The notes under the pieces: generated by a model | The model's database searches: none | What the model was told of the DNA's origin: nothing | The model's input: the letters and a program-made list of their open reading frames with translations, nothing else | Shown here: positions 35,112 to 44,100 of the stretch, piece after piece | Layout: every line of letters starts with the position of its first letter | Position numbering within the stretch: position 1 is the first letter of the stretch | Source of the DNA: Lepagella muris | GTDB lineage: Bacteria > Bacteroidota > Bacteroidia > Bacteroidales > Muribaculaceae | Reading direction: 5' to 3' | DNA length: 64,000 nt | Assembly (NCBI RefSeq): GCF_004793975.1 | Contig: NZ_SRYB01000004.1 | Location: 149,613 to 213,612, forward strand | Program-made: the position numbers and the translations under genes

Positions 35112-36761
35112 TCAGAGGGATGTGAGATAGTCGTGAAGATCGGCATCTTGTGGAATGCCGAGGGCTTTTCGCAGTCGGTACCTGTTCATGTTGATGGTTT
35201 TCGTCTCCAGACCGAGGAGCATGGAGATCTCTTTTGTTGACATACCCCCTCTAATGAGTAATGCAAGGTTGCGCTCCCCTTTAGTTAGGTTTGGATGCTT
35301 CTGCAATAGATTGTTCATGAAATCCTTGTTCAGCTCCTCGGCTTTCAGCAGAAGAGTCTTACTTGTATCGTCATGGCTGGCGTATGAGGAGATGAAAGCG
35401 GAAATCTTCTTCAGATGTGGCACCATCTCATCATGCGGGAGTTTATACCCCTCTTTGAGCATATCCCGGATCTTCTCCATCATCTCATTCCTGCTCTTCA
35501 GGAAGGCTGCGAATCCGGTAAGCTCCTGCCGACTTTCCGACAGAAGGTTCTGTGTGTTTTCAAGTTCGAGTTGCTGCTGTCGCATCTTCAGGGAGTCAAC
35601 CTCCTTCTCCGCCAGATGCAGGTCCTGGTTAGCCTGTATCAGCTCCAGGTTCTTCTTATGTTTATACCATAAATAATAGAACAGGCAGCATACAGCAATC
35701 ATCATCACACCGCCTATCAGTATCCAGAGATTTCTATGCAGAATCCTGATTTCGTAATCCTTTTCCTGCTTCTCTGCAGCAAGTTTCTGATTCTCGAATC
35801 GTTTCCTTGTAATATCAAGGTCGGTGTTGCGCTGGCTGTTATGCCGTTGAAGTTCACTGACAAGCACAGTCATCTTCTCCATATTTTCGTATGCCGCCTT
35901 GAAATTTCCTGCGGCGGCGTTAGCCATGGCGGTGTATTCATAATTATCACACAGCAATTCGCGGGCACCTATCTCATCAATATATCTGTTGGCAATCTCA
36001 AGAGCGGCAAGGGCTTCCCGTGGCTTATTGGCATAGCAGAGCTGTTTCCCCTTGTTGTTGTAGTTTTCACCGAGAGCCCACTTGGAATCAAGATGCTTGT
36101 TGATGGTTATCGCCTCCTCGATTATCTTCAGTTTCTCATCGCTGTCACCGGGATATAGGCACATATTGTTGAGATTACGTGCTATTGCCTCTAAATTCTT
36201 GAGTTTTCGGCTGATGTCAAGAGATTTTCGGAAGAAATGCTCCGCCAATATAAATTCATCGGTATTCAGTAGGGTCACTCCCCTCTCCGTGTAGCATTTC
36301 GCTACCCAGGCGGAATCCCCAAGCGATTTGAATATGGCGGTGGCACGGTCGTTTAGCTTGTTGGCACGGGCATAGTCACCGAGCTTGCTGAACACTCTAC
36401 CTTGCAGCACAAATATTCTGGCGAACGTATGCAGATCGGTGGAGTCGGTCATCTGTTCCGCATCAAAGAGAGTCTTTATACTGAGATCGAAGTTTCCGAG
36501 TAATTGTTCGGCATTGGCATAAAGGATTGAAGCTTCGCGGCATACGGAGTCGGGCTTCGACATGTCGCAAAGTTTTAGAGCCCTGTTGGCAAGTGCAGAT
36601 GCTTCCTTCGGGTCGGCATATAGATGAGTCACGGCACGCTGTAGCAGCGTTGCTGCATCATTCTCCGCAGCCAATCTTTGCGAGTTGACAACAAGCATCA
36701 ATATCGTCAGGCTTATACAGCGAAACGCATGGTATTCTGAGAGTTTAAGGATCGGTGTCAT
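35112..36761 (-). CDS. SusR-like TPR-membrane-HTH regulator
   Basis: 549 residues. A signal/anchor at the N-terminus, then several TPR-type helical repeats in the periplasm (about 40-310; 'AKCYTERGVTLLNTDEFILA'), one transmembrane helix ('ILIGGVMMIAVCCLFYYLWY', about 345-365), a coiled coil, and a cytoplasmic LuxR-type HTH ('LTKGERNLALLIRGGMSTKE', 'ISMLLGLETKTINMNRYRLR'). This is the SusR layout, in which an imported oligosaccharide is sensed in the periplasm. It is transcribed in the same direction as the PUL just downstream, and the repeat arrays lie between them, so it most likely activates that susC promoter. Confidence 0.88.
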   Translation of the reverse strand: MTPILKLSEYHAFRCISLTILMLVVNSQRLAAENDAATLLQRAVTHLYADPKEASALANRALKLCDMSKPDSVCREASILYANAEQLLGNFDLSIKTLFDAEQMTDSTDLHTFARIFVLQGRVFSKLGDYARANKLNDRATAIFKSLGDSAWVAKCYTERGVTLLNTDEFILAEHFFRKSLDISRKLKNLEAIARNLNNMCLYPGDSDEKLKIIEEAITINKHLDSKWALGENYNNKGKQLCYANKPREALAALEIANRYIDEIGARELLCDNYEYTAMANAAAGNFKAAYENMEKMTVLVSELQRHNSQRNTDLDITRKRFENQKLAAEKQEKDYEIRILHRNLWILIGGVMMIAVCCLFYYLWYKHKKNLELIQANQDLHLAEKEVDSLKMRQQQLELENTQNLLSESRQELTGFAAFLKSRNEMMEKIRDMLKEGYKLPHDEMVPHLKKISAFISSYASHDDTSKTLLLKAEELNKDFMNNLLQKHPNLTKGERNLALLIRGGMSTKEISMLLGLETKTINMNRYRLRKALGIPQDADLHDYLTSL

Positions 36762-36823
36762 GAGTCGGAAAGGTTGAGAAGAAGATTATGAAAGATTGAG
36801 AGGAGTATTAATTAAGAGGAGCA

Positions 36824-38047
36824 TTAAATGTCGATTCGTCGTCGGGAGAAGAAGTCGCGAGAGGCGAGGAAGAAGAGTGCTGTTCCGGCAGCCTGCATCA
36901 CGGCAGCACCCCAGAAGGCGGCGGAATAGGATATGTATTCCAGCAGGAAACCTCCGGCTATCATTCCGAGTCCCATTCCGACATCCCATGCGGTCAGTAT
37001 GGATGAGTTGGCGGTGCCCCTTTGGTCATTGCGTGCCAGTTTTATAAACATATTTAGGAATGCGGGGTACATGTGCCCGTTGCCTAAGCCGATGAGCAAG
37101 GCAGAGAGATAGTAAGCCCATAGCTGTTCGACGGCGGCGAAAAGAGTGTAACCGCATAGCGACAGAAGCACACCCATTGCGGCATTCTCGATGATTTTCC
37201 CTTTTGCCAGAGCTTTCGACCCTTGTAGTCGGGAGGCAAAGAGACCGAACGATAGAATCATGAAGAAGATGCCTGTGCCGTCTGTGACGTTTAGTATCTC
37301 CTTGCCGTAAATAGCTACGTAGTTCGACATTATTCCCCAGCAGATACTGAAGCAGCAGATATTCAGGGCGAGCAGCCATCCTTTTGTCAGGAAGAATCGG
37401 TCAAGGCTTATAGGCTGGTTCTTTTTCGGCTCACGCTTGGGTAGCTTTATTGATGATACGGTCATGAATCCGATGAATGCGGTGGCGAGGGCTATCCAGA
37501 AGAGAAGCGTGAAATTATCGGAGGCGTGATAGATCCATATACCGATTGACGGGGCGAAAGCCATTGCAAGGTTGTTGCTCAATCCATAGAATCCTATCCC
37601 TTCGTTGCGGCGTGATGAGGGTAGAGTGTCGATTGCGACGGTGGAGTTGGCTACAGTCACGGCACCGAACGGCAGACCGTGGAGCGTGCGCACTATGGCG
37701 AACATGAGTAGCGTCCCGGCACCGATGTATCCTGTAAATAGGATAAAGAATATGAAGAAACAGATTGCCAGCACCTTTTTCCGGTCGAAAGAATCGACGA
37801 TAAATCCGCTGAAAGGGCGGACAAGGAGAGCCGCCACGACATAGCCGGATAGGACAAGACCCATTACATCCTTATCGGCGGCAAATTCCGCATCCAGATA
37901 TATGGGCAATAGTGGAGTGAGAATATAGAAAGAGAAAAACAGCATGAAATTCCCGACCATTGCCTTGCAATAGTCACGGTTCCAAAGCGTTTCTTTTCGC
38001 AAAGATGATTTTGGAGGCATCTCTTCTGAAGGAGTGTTTACTGCCAT
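36824..38047 (-). CDS. MFS transporter
   Basis: 407 residues with twelve predicted membrane helices. The MFS signature loop is 'GYVVAALLVRPFSGFIVDSFDRKKVL' in part, between helices 2 and 3. Helices 5 and 11 contain 'LPFGAVTVANSTVAID' and 'AWDVGMGLGMIAGGFLLEY', which fit the drug/sugar efflux branch. Two overlapping -7 boxes on the - strand (TAAATTTG at 38068-38075 and TAATTTTG at 38079-38086) precede the ATG. Substrate unknown; there is no link to the PUL except position. Confidence 0.9.
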   Translation of the reverse strand: MAVNTPSEEMPPKSSLRKETLWNRDYCKAMVGNFMLFFSFYILTPLLPIYLDAEFAADKDVMGLVLSGYVVAALLVRPFSGFIVDSFDRKKVLAICFFIFFILFTGYIGAGTLLMFAIVRTLHGLPFGAVTVANSTVAIDTLPSSRRNEGIGFYGLSNNLAMAFAPSIGIWIYHASDNFTLLFWIALATAFIGFMTVSSIKLPKREPKKNQPISLDRFFLTKGWLLALNICCFSICWGIMSNYVAIYGKEILNVTDGTGIFFMILSFGLFASRLQGSKALAKGKIIENAAMGVLLSLCGYTLFAAVEQLWAYYLSALLIGLGNGHMYPAFLNMFIKLARNDQRGTANSSILTAWDVGMGLGMIAGGFLLEYISYSAAFWGAAVMQAAGTALFFLASRDFFSRRRIDI

Positions 38048-38119
38048 AGCTAATTGAATCCTTTCTGCAAATTTAAGGCAAAATTAGTAAAATAAAGCTA
38101 ATCAAACAATATCCGTCAG

Positions 38120-38166
38120 GTGGAATTAACCACGGAGAGCGCAGGGAGCGCGGAGTTTTTTGATTT
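38120..38166. repeat. GC-rich intergenic repeat, copy 1
   Basis: Begins GTGGAATTAACCACGG and continues with AGCGC/GCGGAG-rich sequence, ending GGAGTTTTTTGATTT. Related copies are at 40236-40294, 51123-51154 and 51214-51262. It lies beside the first of the candidate immunity genes. Confidence 0.8.
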
Positions 38167-38190
38167 GAATGTATTTAAATCAAATAAACA

Positions 38191-38224
38191 TGTGCATGAT
38201 GTAATGGCTTGATGTGCATGATGT
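38191..38224. repeat. Paired TGTGCATGATGT repeat
   Basis: Two exact 12-mers (38191-38202 and 38213-38224) with 22-bp spacing, shortly past the 3' end of the 38283 gene. Two more exact copies and a degenerate one follow the immunity gene at 50306, in the same position relative to that gene. Confidence 0.75.
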
Positions 38225-38282
38225 CATCTTTGTGGTGCAGTAAATCAAGTTTGATATGGTATGATTATAATGGAAGCATGGA

Positions 38283-38762
38283 TCAGTTGCATGCTGTACA
38301 TTCCATCATATCCAGTCTGCCAAGATTGTTGGTAAGTATGAGTCCATTATTAAAAGAGTTGTCAAAGCCTTTTTGTTCCTTGTATAACAGATCTGAACCC
38401 TGCATGAATATGTTGTTCTCGATTCTTTCCTCAGCATCAAACTGACAGTCAAAGAAACTGAAAAAGCCATTAAAAATATTGCCATTTAGTTCAAATACCT
38501 CTTTGTTGTGTCCTCCCATCTCATAATTTATTGGAGATTTTACAATATTATGACTGAAGGAAAGTCCACCTTCAAACCAACATCCGAGAATCTTAAACTC
38601 GCTTAAGATGCAATTCCGGATCTCGACTTTTCCGATGAAGTTTACGCTTACTACATCAAAGATATTGATGATACATCCGTCAAGGATTAATCCTTCCTCT
38701 ATAAATTCATTGACAAAAAACTCGTCAATACGTTCGAAATGTCTGTCGGTTATAGTTTTCAT
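38283..38762 (-). CDS. Pentapeptide-like beta-solenoid protein, possible immunity protein
   Basis: 159 residues, without signal. The sequence is rich in short hydrophobic repeats with F/C/N at regular spacing ('NFIGKVEIRNCILSEFKILG', 'FELNGNIFNGFFSFFDCQF'), a pattern of right-handed beta-solenoids. It sits at the 3' end of a toxin region together with other small unrelated genes, so I suspect an immunity role. Its promoter is probably the TATATTTG box on the - strand at 38830-38837, back to back with that of the next gene. Confidence 0.6.
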   Translation of the reverse strand: MKTITDRHFERIDEFFVNEFIEEGLILDGCIINIFDVVSVNFIGKVEIRNCILSEFKILGCWFEGGLSFSHNIVKSPINYEMGGHNKEVFELNGNIFNGFFSFFDCQFDAEERIENNIFMQGSDLLYKEQKGFDNSFNNGLILTNNLGRLDMMECTACN

Positions 38763-38893
38763 TCTCCTGCGATGGTTTTTATTTAATGAAGTTTAGACAA
38801 CTCCCTTACTAAGATTATGAAAATTATGGCAAATATAAGGATAATTAAAAATATATTTATAACTTTGGGAATAATTCTTAACAGAAAGTTTTT

Positions 38894-39250
38894 ATGAAGG
38901 AGAAAATTGAGAATTGGATCCGTGAGCTTGATGAAAGCTCAGACGTGCCGTCAGACATCGTTGCCTTGAATTTCGGGCTGTATGAGACAGAAGAAGGATA
39001 TTGTATCTATCTCACCGGTTCGGAGGAATATGACGCATCGGATGATGACTGGGCATGTGAGGTGGATTATGAACCGGAAGGTAATTTCATAGAATTGCCA
39101 TCCGGCAATATGGATTGGGAGGAATTTCTGGAGAAAACAAAAAGAATTATCTCAGACTATCTTTCCATCAATGCAGAACATCTTCCGATGTTTGAAGGGA
39201 GAGTCGTAACCATCGGGTTTGACGACGGCGACCTTTCAAGAATCCGGTAA
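38894..39250 (+). CDS. Acidic small protein, possible immunity protein
   Basis: 118 residues with many Asp and Glu ('EEYDASDDDWACEVDYE'). Mixed alpha-beta pattern and no signal peptide. Small acidic proteins of this sort often neutralise nuclease toxins. A clear -7 box TAACTTTG is at 38860-38867. Downstream is an unusually long perfect hairpin (39264-39319). Family not recognised. Confidence 0.6.
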   Translation: MKEKIENWIRELDESSDVPSDIVALNFGLYETEEGYCIYLTGSEEYDASDDDWACEVDYEPEGNFIELPSGNMDWEEFLEKTKRIISDYLSINAEHLPMFEGRVVTIGFDDGDLSRIR

Positions 39251-39263
39251 AAGATATATCAAT

Positions 39264-39319
39264 ATCTACGTTGGATATGACGTATTTAAGAGAGTAAATA
39301 CGTCATATCCAACGTAGAT
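39264..39319. terminator. Perfect 25-bp stem-loop
   Basis: Arms 39264-39288 and 39295-39319 match without any mismatch around an AGAGAG loop. It is 13 bp past the stop of the preceding gene. The stem is far longer than a usual terminator and is AT-rich with no U-tract, so a recombination or processing role is possible. Confidence 0.65.
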
Positions 39320-39390
39320 GATACAACAATAACACATGAGGTCATTATGACTATCTGTTTCTTGCGTAGTTTCGGTATTTACTTTCACCT

Positions 39391-39939
39391 TTATGTAGTG
39401 GTGGAAGCACTGCAGTATATTGGGACAAATTCAATACAAAAATTCAATTTTTGTTTCTTAATGGCCTGGTAAACTTCTTCAGAAACGACAACATCATTAA
39501 GATTTTTTTTAATATTGAATATTTTCAAATCTTTGACTTTATCATAAATGAGGCGTTCTTTGATGAGTATATCCGTTCCGGGGACATATATGGAATTCTT
39601 TTTATCCACCACATCAAATATTTTCTTAAAATGCATAATATACATCCACTTGTCTCCATATTCCTTACTAAAAACCTTTACCGGTAGATACTCTATTAGA
39701 GTCGGATCGTCCACAAATGATTCAAACAGTTTTTTCAGTTCCTCGCTGATAATGTTGGCTCCTCCTGTGCACATATTGAAATGGGCATATTTCCCATACT
39801 TCAGTTCTAACACGAGGGATTGCCAGTCCGTCACCTCTTTACCATCCATGGCAATTGGATAGGTCCAGTCTTCAGGGGCTTCCACTAATCCGCCGTTTTT
39901 TTCCTCTTTAGGAAGTAAGTCATAAAATTTAGGTTTCAT
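39391..39939 (-). CDS. Imm11/DUF1629-like immunity protein
   Basis: 182 residues from the ATG at 39937-39939 (MKPKFYDLLPKEEKNGGLVE). The C-terminal pattern 'LKIFNIKKNLNDVVVSEEVY' followed by 'QAIKKQKLNFCIEF' resembles the end of DUF1629 (Imm11) immunity proteins. The N-terminal 'APEDWTYPIAMDGKEV' is also in keeping. It lies in the row of immunity-like genes downstream of the RHS toxin. Since it is separated from the toxin by two other genes, it may protect against other strains' toxins. Confidence 0.6.
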   Translation of the reverse strand: MKPKFYDLLPKEEKNGGLVEAPEDWTYPIAMDGKEVTDWQSLVLELKYGKYAHFNMCTGGANIISEELKKLFESFVDDPTLIEYLPVKVFSKEYGDKWMYIMHFKKIFDVVDKKNSIYVPGTDILIKERLIYDKVKDLKIFNIKKNLNDVVVSEEVYQAIKKQKLNFCIEFVPIYCSASTTT

Positions 39940-40008
39940 ATCATGTTGTTTTTTGTGTGATTTATGAAGCGATTTAAGCTTATTCACAAGCCGGAAAAGT
40001 TCATAGCT

Positions 40009-40191
40009 TTAGGAAATTTTGAAGTCTTTGATTTCGTGATGGGGTGTTACCATAAAGGAAATAGCCTTATAAAATTTACAAAAAGAATGGTATTTTACCT
40101 TTAGGCGTAAGTTTAAATCACTCCTATAAGTGTATTCTTTCAGAAAAGGGAATGCTCCCTTCCAGTCATTAAAAATCTCTCTTGAAACCAT
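40009..40191 (-). pseudogene. 5' remnant of the candidate immunity gene family
   Basis: The first 20 residues (MVSREIFNDWKGAFPFLKEY) and the upstream DNA match the full-length genes at 40281 and 50306; the remaining 40 codons do not. The upstream flank 40192-40236 is nearly the same as 51080-51123, so a whole cassette was copied and then truncated. Confidence 0.75.
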
Positions 40192-40235
40192 AGAATCGAA
40201 TTTAGTTATACTCTATTATAAGTTTGATATGATAT

Positions 40236-40294
40236 GTGGAATTAACCACAGGGCGCACGGAGAGCGCGGAGGTTTTTGATTCAAGGGTATTCCT
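40236..40294. repeat. GC-rich intergenic repeat, copy 2
   Basis: Same element as 38120 and 51214, extended into GTTTTTGATTCAAGGGTATTC. It covers the stop codon region of the immunity gene at 40281, exactly as copy 4 does for the gene at 51259, so the repeat belongs to the 3' end of the cassette. Confidence 0.8.
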
Positions 40295-41090
40295 CACCCT
40301 TTATTTTGGCTATTAGCTGTCGCCATAACGAGATTCGGGTATGACGGAAGTCTTCGCGGAACTCTTTCCATCGTCGTAACATACTTTTAGGTTGCTCAGA
40401 ATCCAATACAAAGTCATCAATGACAAACTGTGCTTCGTTCAGATTCCTTATGCGCCGGCTTTCCAGATTTTTCTCCACCTGAGCCATCAACGCTTCCCGG
40501 TCGCTCATCCGCTCGTAGAGATCCTGTTTCCATTCCTCAATCGTAATTCCATAGCTATGAAAGAAACTATTATTATCCCAATTTGTAGACTCCAAATCAA
40601 TTTGTCTTTTTATCCTTGTTTCTAAAGAAGGATCATTTAGGAAGAGAGCTAATGCAAGTTCAAATTCGAATAGATTTATATAATCATTTGGATTATGACG
40701 GGTAAGGAATGAGCCGGTCATACTGTTTATTAGATTAAATAAATCGCTCAATTTTATATTGGATTGTAGTAATTCTCCAAATTGAGCATTGGCACACATG
40801 ACTGCTTTTAGGAAGTCATCTTGCGACTTGAAATTGATAAAAAATTGAGAAATTCCGTTCGGTTTTATCAACTCCTTGAAAAATAAGTTAAATCGATTTA
40901 TTCCATTGTAGTTTTTCCATAAAGAAACACATTCCAAATACACTTGATAACTTGAATCTCCCCATACATTACATTGAAATCTGAGCCCAATCATCACTAT
41001 GCCAGCTCTAAGATAAAGAGTGGACTTAGTGTATTCTTTCAGAAAGGGGAATGCTCCCTTCCAGTCATTGAAAATCTCTCGATATACCAT
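40281..41090 (-). CDS. Candidate immunity protein of the RHS toxin
   Basis: 269 residues, cytoplasmic, mostly helical. It starts 43 bp after the stop of the RHS toxin gene on the same strand, which is the usual position of the cognate immunity gene. Conserved blocks shared with the paralogues are 'EIFNDWKGAFPFLKEYTKST', 'LMAQVEKNLESRRIRNLNEA' and 'QFVIDDF'; the middle third (about residues 60-150) differs strongly. The C-terminal 90 residues are almost the same as those of the 51259 gene. This pattern (conserved ends, variable middle) fits proteins that recognise different toxins. Family not recognised. Confidence 0.7.
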   Translation of the reverse strand: MVYREIFNDWKGAFPFLKEYTKSTLYLRAGIVMIGLRFQCNVWGDSSYQVYLECVSLWKNYNGINRFNLFFKELIKPNGISQFFINFKSQDDFLKAVMCANAQFGELLQSNIKLSDLFNLINSMTGSFLTRHNPNDYINLFEFELALALFLNDPSLETRIKRQIDLESTNWDNNSFFHSYGITIEEWKQDLYERMSDREALMAQVEKNLESRRIRNLNEAQFVIDDFVLDSEQPKSMLRRWKEFREDFRHTRISLWRQLIAKIKGEEYP

Positions 41091-41133
41091 ATATCTAAAC
41101 TTATTATTTCATTTAATGTTTAGGATTATCTAC

Positions 41134-44100
41134 TTATTTTTTTGGTTTTATAATCGTGGAAGGTATTTTCCAAATATCTCGATAAATTTTCATTTGACGT
41201 GTTTCATTTAATTGAGCTGGCGTTAATTTTGGATACCCAAATTTCCAATCATAGATCATCTTTCCTTTTTCATCTAAAACATCTAGAAAATAATTTTTAC
41301 CATTTAAATTACCTTTCACGTGAAACTTTAACCATCGTTCTTCAGGAATATAAAATTTTTGATGTTTTTTTAATAAATCTGTAGCTACTTTATGTTTACG
41401 AGAACCAGCGGCATGTCCTGTAGCATTAATATTGCTTTCTGCAAAATCGGCAGCTTTTTGTACTAAAGTTTTATTATTGTAAGATCTGTTCCAGAAATTT
41501 TTTCCTTGCATCACAGCCTTAATCCCACTCATGACACCTCCAGTCAAACCTCCCGACACACCACCGGACAAAGCACCAATCCCTCCCATACCCAAGGCGG
41601 TACCTAAGTTCTCACCTTCTATGAGGGCATTCCCAGTGCCCTGTATGAAACCTTGTGTTAAACCTTCCATGGCACCCGAATATGCCCCTCCGAGAAATCC
41701 GGTTGTGTATAAGGAATATCCAGCAGCAGTAGTGGTCAGCATGTGCCCAAATCCGACAGCTGCACCGATTCCAACAGCCATACCAGCTCCTCCGGCTATC
41801 CCGCCAATAGCGAAATATCCGGCTCCTTTCCAGAACCCTTTCCATCCGCCTGTTGCCTTTATCTCTTTCCAGTGGGTGGCTACATTGACAATTCCCCCCA
41901 CTAATGCTGCAATTCCAACAGCAGCCCAGAAGAACTCCCCGTCCTCATCGACGTAGCAGAGGGGATTGTTCATAGCGTATGTGTAGCGGTTGAAGTTCTG
42001 CGACAGGTCGGATTCCTGCACGAAGGGATCCGGTGACAGGAAGCGGCCGAGTGCCGGGTCATACAGACGCGCGTTCATGTTGATGAGCCCGAAGTCCGTA
42101 AGATGCTCATGACCGGTGTATCCACGTCCGAGGAAGAGGGTGGGTTCCTTTCCTGGAGCATACACCTCATGCGTGGCGGGATTCCTGAGACGACCCCATG
42201 CATCGTAACTCAGTTCCTGCACAAGTGTACCGTCCGCTCCCACGACATGGGTTATGCTTCCGAGATAGTCCCGCAGGATATAATATACCTTTGATGTGCC
42301 CCCCTCCTTAATCAAGACGGCAGGGGAGTCATAATATCCACCGTAAAGATACAGTCTCTCCTTCAAGATCCCTGAAATCTCATCAGCCTCATAACATCCA
42401 CCGAGATAATAGCGTGTCAGATTTTTGCTATTGCCTGCTGTAAACATTTTCACTCGTTCAAAATCGGCATTGTAGGTAAAATCGGCAATGCAGCCGTTCT
42501 CGGAGATCATTGCCGGACGATGGAACGAGGTATAGGAGATGTTTTGGGTGCGTGGTGGCACAGCGTCGGACGAAGGGGTCAGTCCAGTAAGGGCATACGG
42601 CTTGTCAGGATTGCTGTACTCCATCGTGCCGACATCGCTTCTGGAGGTTATATTACCTTTGATGTCATAGGCAGCCTTTTTGCTCTCGTATGATATGAGT
42701 CTGTTCAACCTGTCATAACTGAAGTATTCCGTCTTGCTTCTTTTGCGGTCTGTCCTTGATTTGAGGCATGAGTTGGTGTGGTCAAAGGTATAAGAGAAAT
42801 TCTGATATGTATTGTTCCCTGCCACGGCTATCCTTCCAGCCGGCATCCCATAAGGGTCAAACGCGTATGTACGTTTTAGGCTTCCGGTATTGGTCTCGAT
42901 TTCAAGTCCGAGCGTATTTTCCTTGTTCAGTTTGAATATCACGGTCGAGCCGTTGAGATTCACCTCGCTCAGGCAGCCGTTCCTATAGATACGGTTCTCG
43001 GTACCTAAAAGACCGTTCTGAGACGTGTATCTCACGGAACTCAGGTTTCCGGAAGAATATGTATAGTCTTTCCTCAATGATTTGCCTCCCCCTCCCTCAG
43101 TCTCGGCCTTCAATCTGCCGTAGGCATCGTATACAAGGGACTTTCCCGTGCCGTTTGATGAGGATATGTTGATCAGCTGGTTCTTCTCATTATATTTCCA
43201 TGTTGTTGTGAATTCATCGGTCACACGCTTAATCTCTCGTTGATGCGCGTCGTACTCATGGGTTATGACATTGCCATCCGCATCCGTCTCTTTAATTACG
43301 TTACCCTCTGTATCGTATGCCCATAGGGAGTTGCCTTGGCTCGGGTCGGACAATCCGATCCGTCTCCTATATTTGTCGTATGTGAATGTGGTTGTGACAT
43401 CTCCCGGAGCTGTGATGGATATGGGCTGGCTGTCAGCGGCAAGTTTGTATGTTATTGTTCCCGCGAGGTCTGTAACCGAGACCAGGTCTCCGAGTGAATC
43501 ATACTCCCTTGTGGTGGGGGTATTGTCCTCCACTGTCGTGATTTTTGTACCGTCATAGCTCCAGGTCGTCTTTCTGCCTGATGCCTCGGTATAAGAGGTT
43601 GGGCGGTCATAGTTATCATAGACGTAGACGTTCCACAGAGGGGTGCCGGTGCCTATATAAGGAAGCGATTCCCTCTTCAGGTTCCCATATAGGTCATATT
43701 CCCTGCTGACACCGCGCACTGTACCATCAAAACGTGTGGAGGCGTTCCATACCTCCCTGTTCAGTGGGTCGTATCCTTCAGTTTCCGTGGGTCTTCCCGT
43801 GGCTGTACGCACGATGGAGTAGAGACCTTTCCCGGCAGCTGTGTTCCAGCTGTAGGTTGTACTGCTTACTGTGTTGTCGGGATAAGTCACGCTTGTCTCG
43901 CGTCCGAAAGAATCATATCCATATTTTGTGGTGCATCCAAGATAATCCTTCATGGTTGCGACACGTCCGTATGAGTCGTATGTGTATTCGGTGGAGAGTC
44001 CCATAGGGTCAGTCTCCTTAGTCAGACGCCCGTATGAGTCATACTCGTAGACTGTTGTCCTACCCTTTGATGATGAGTAATTTGTTCCAGTCTTCTTGGT

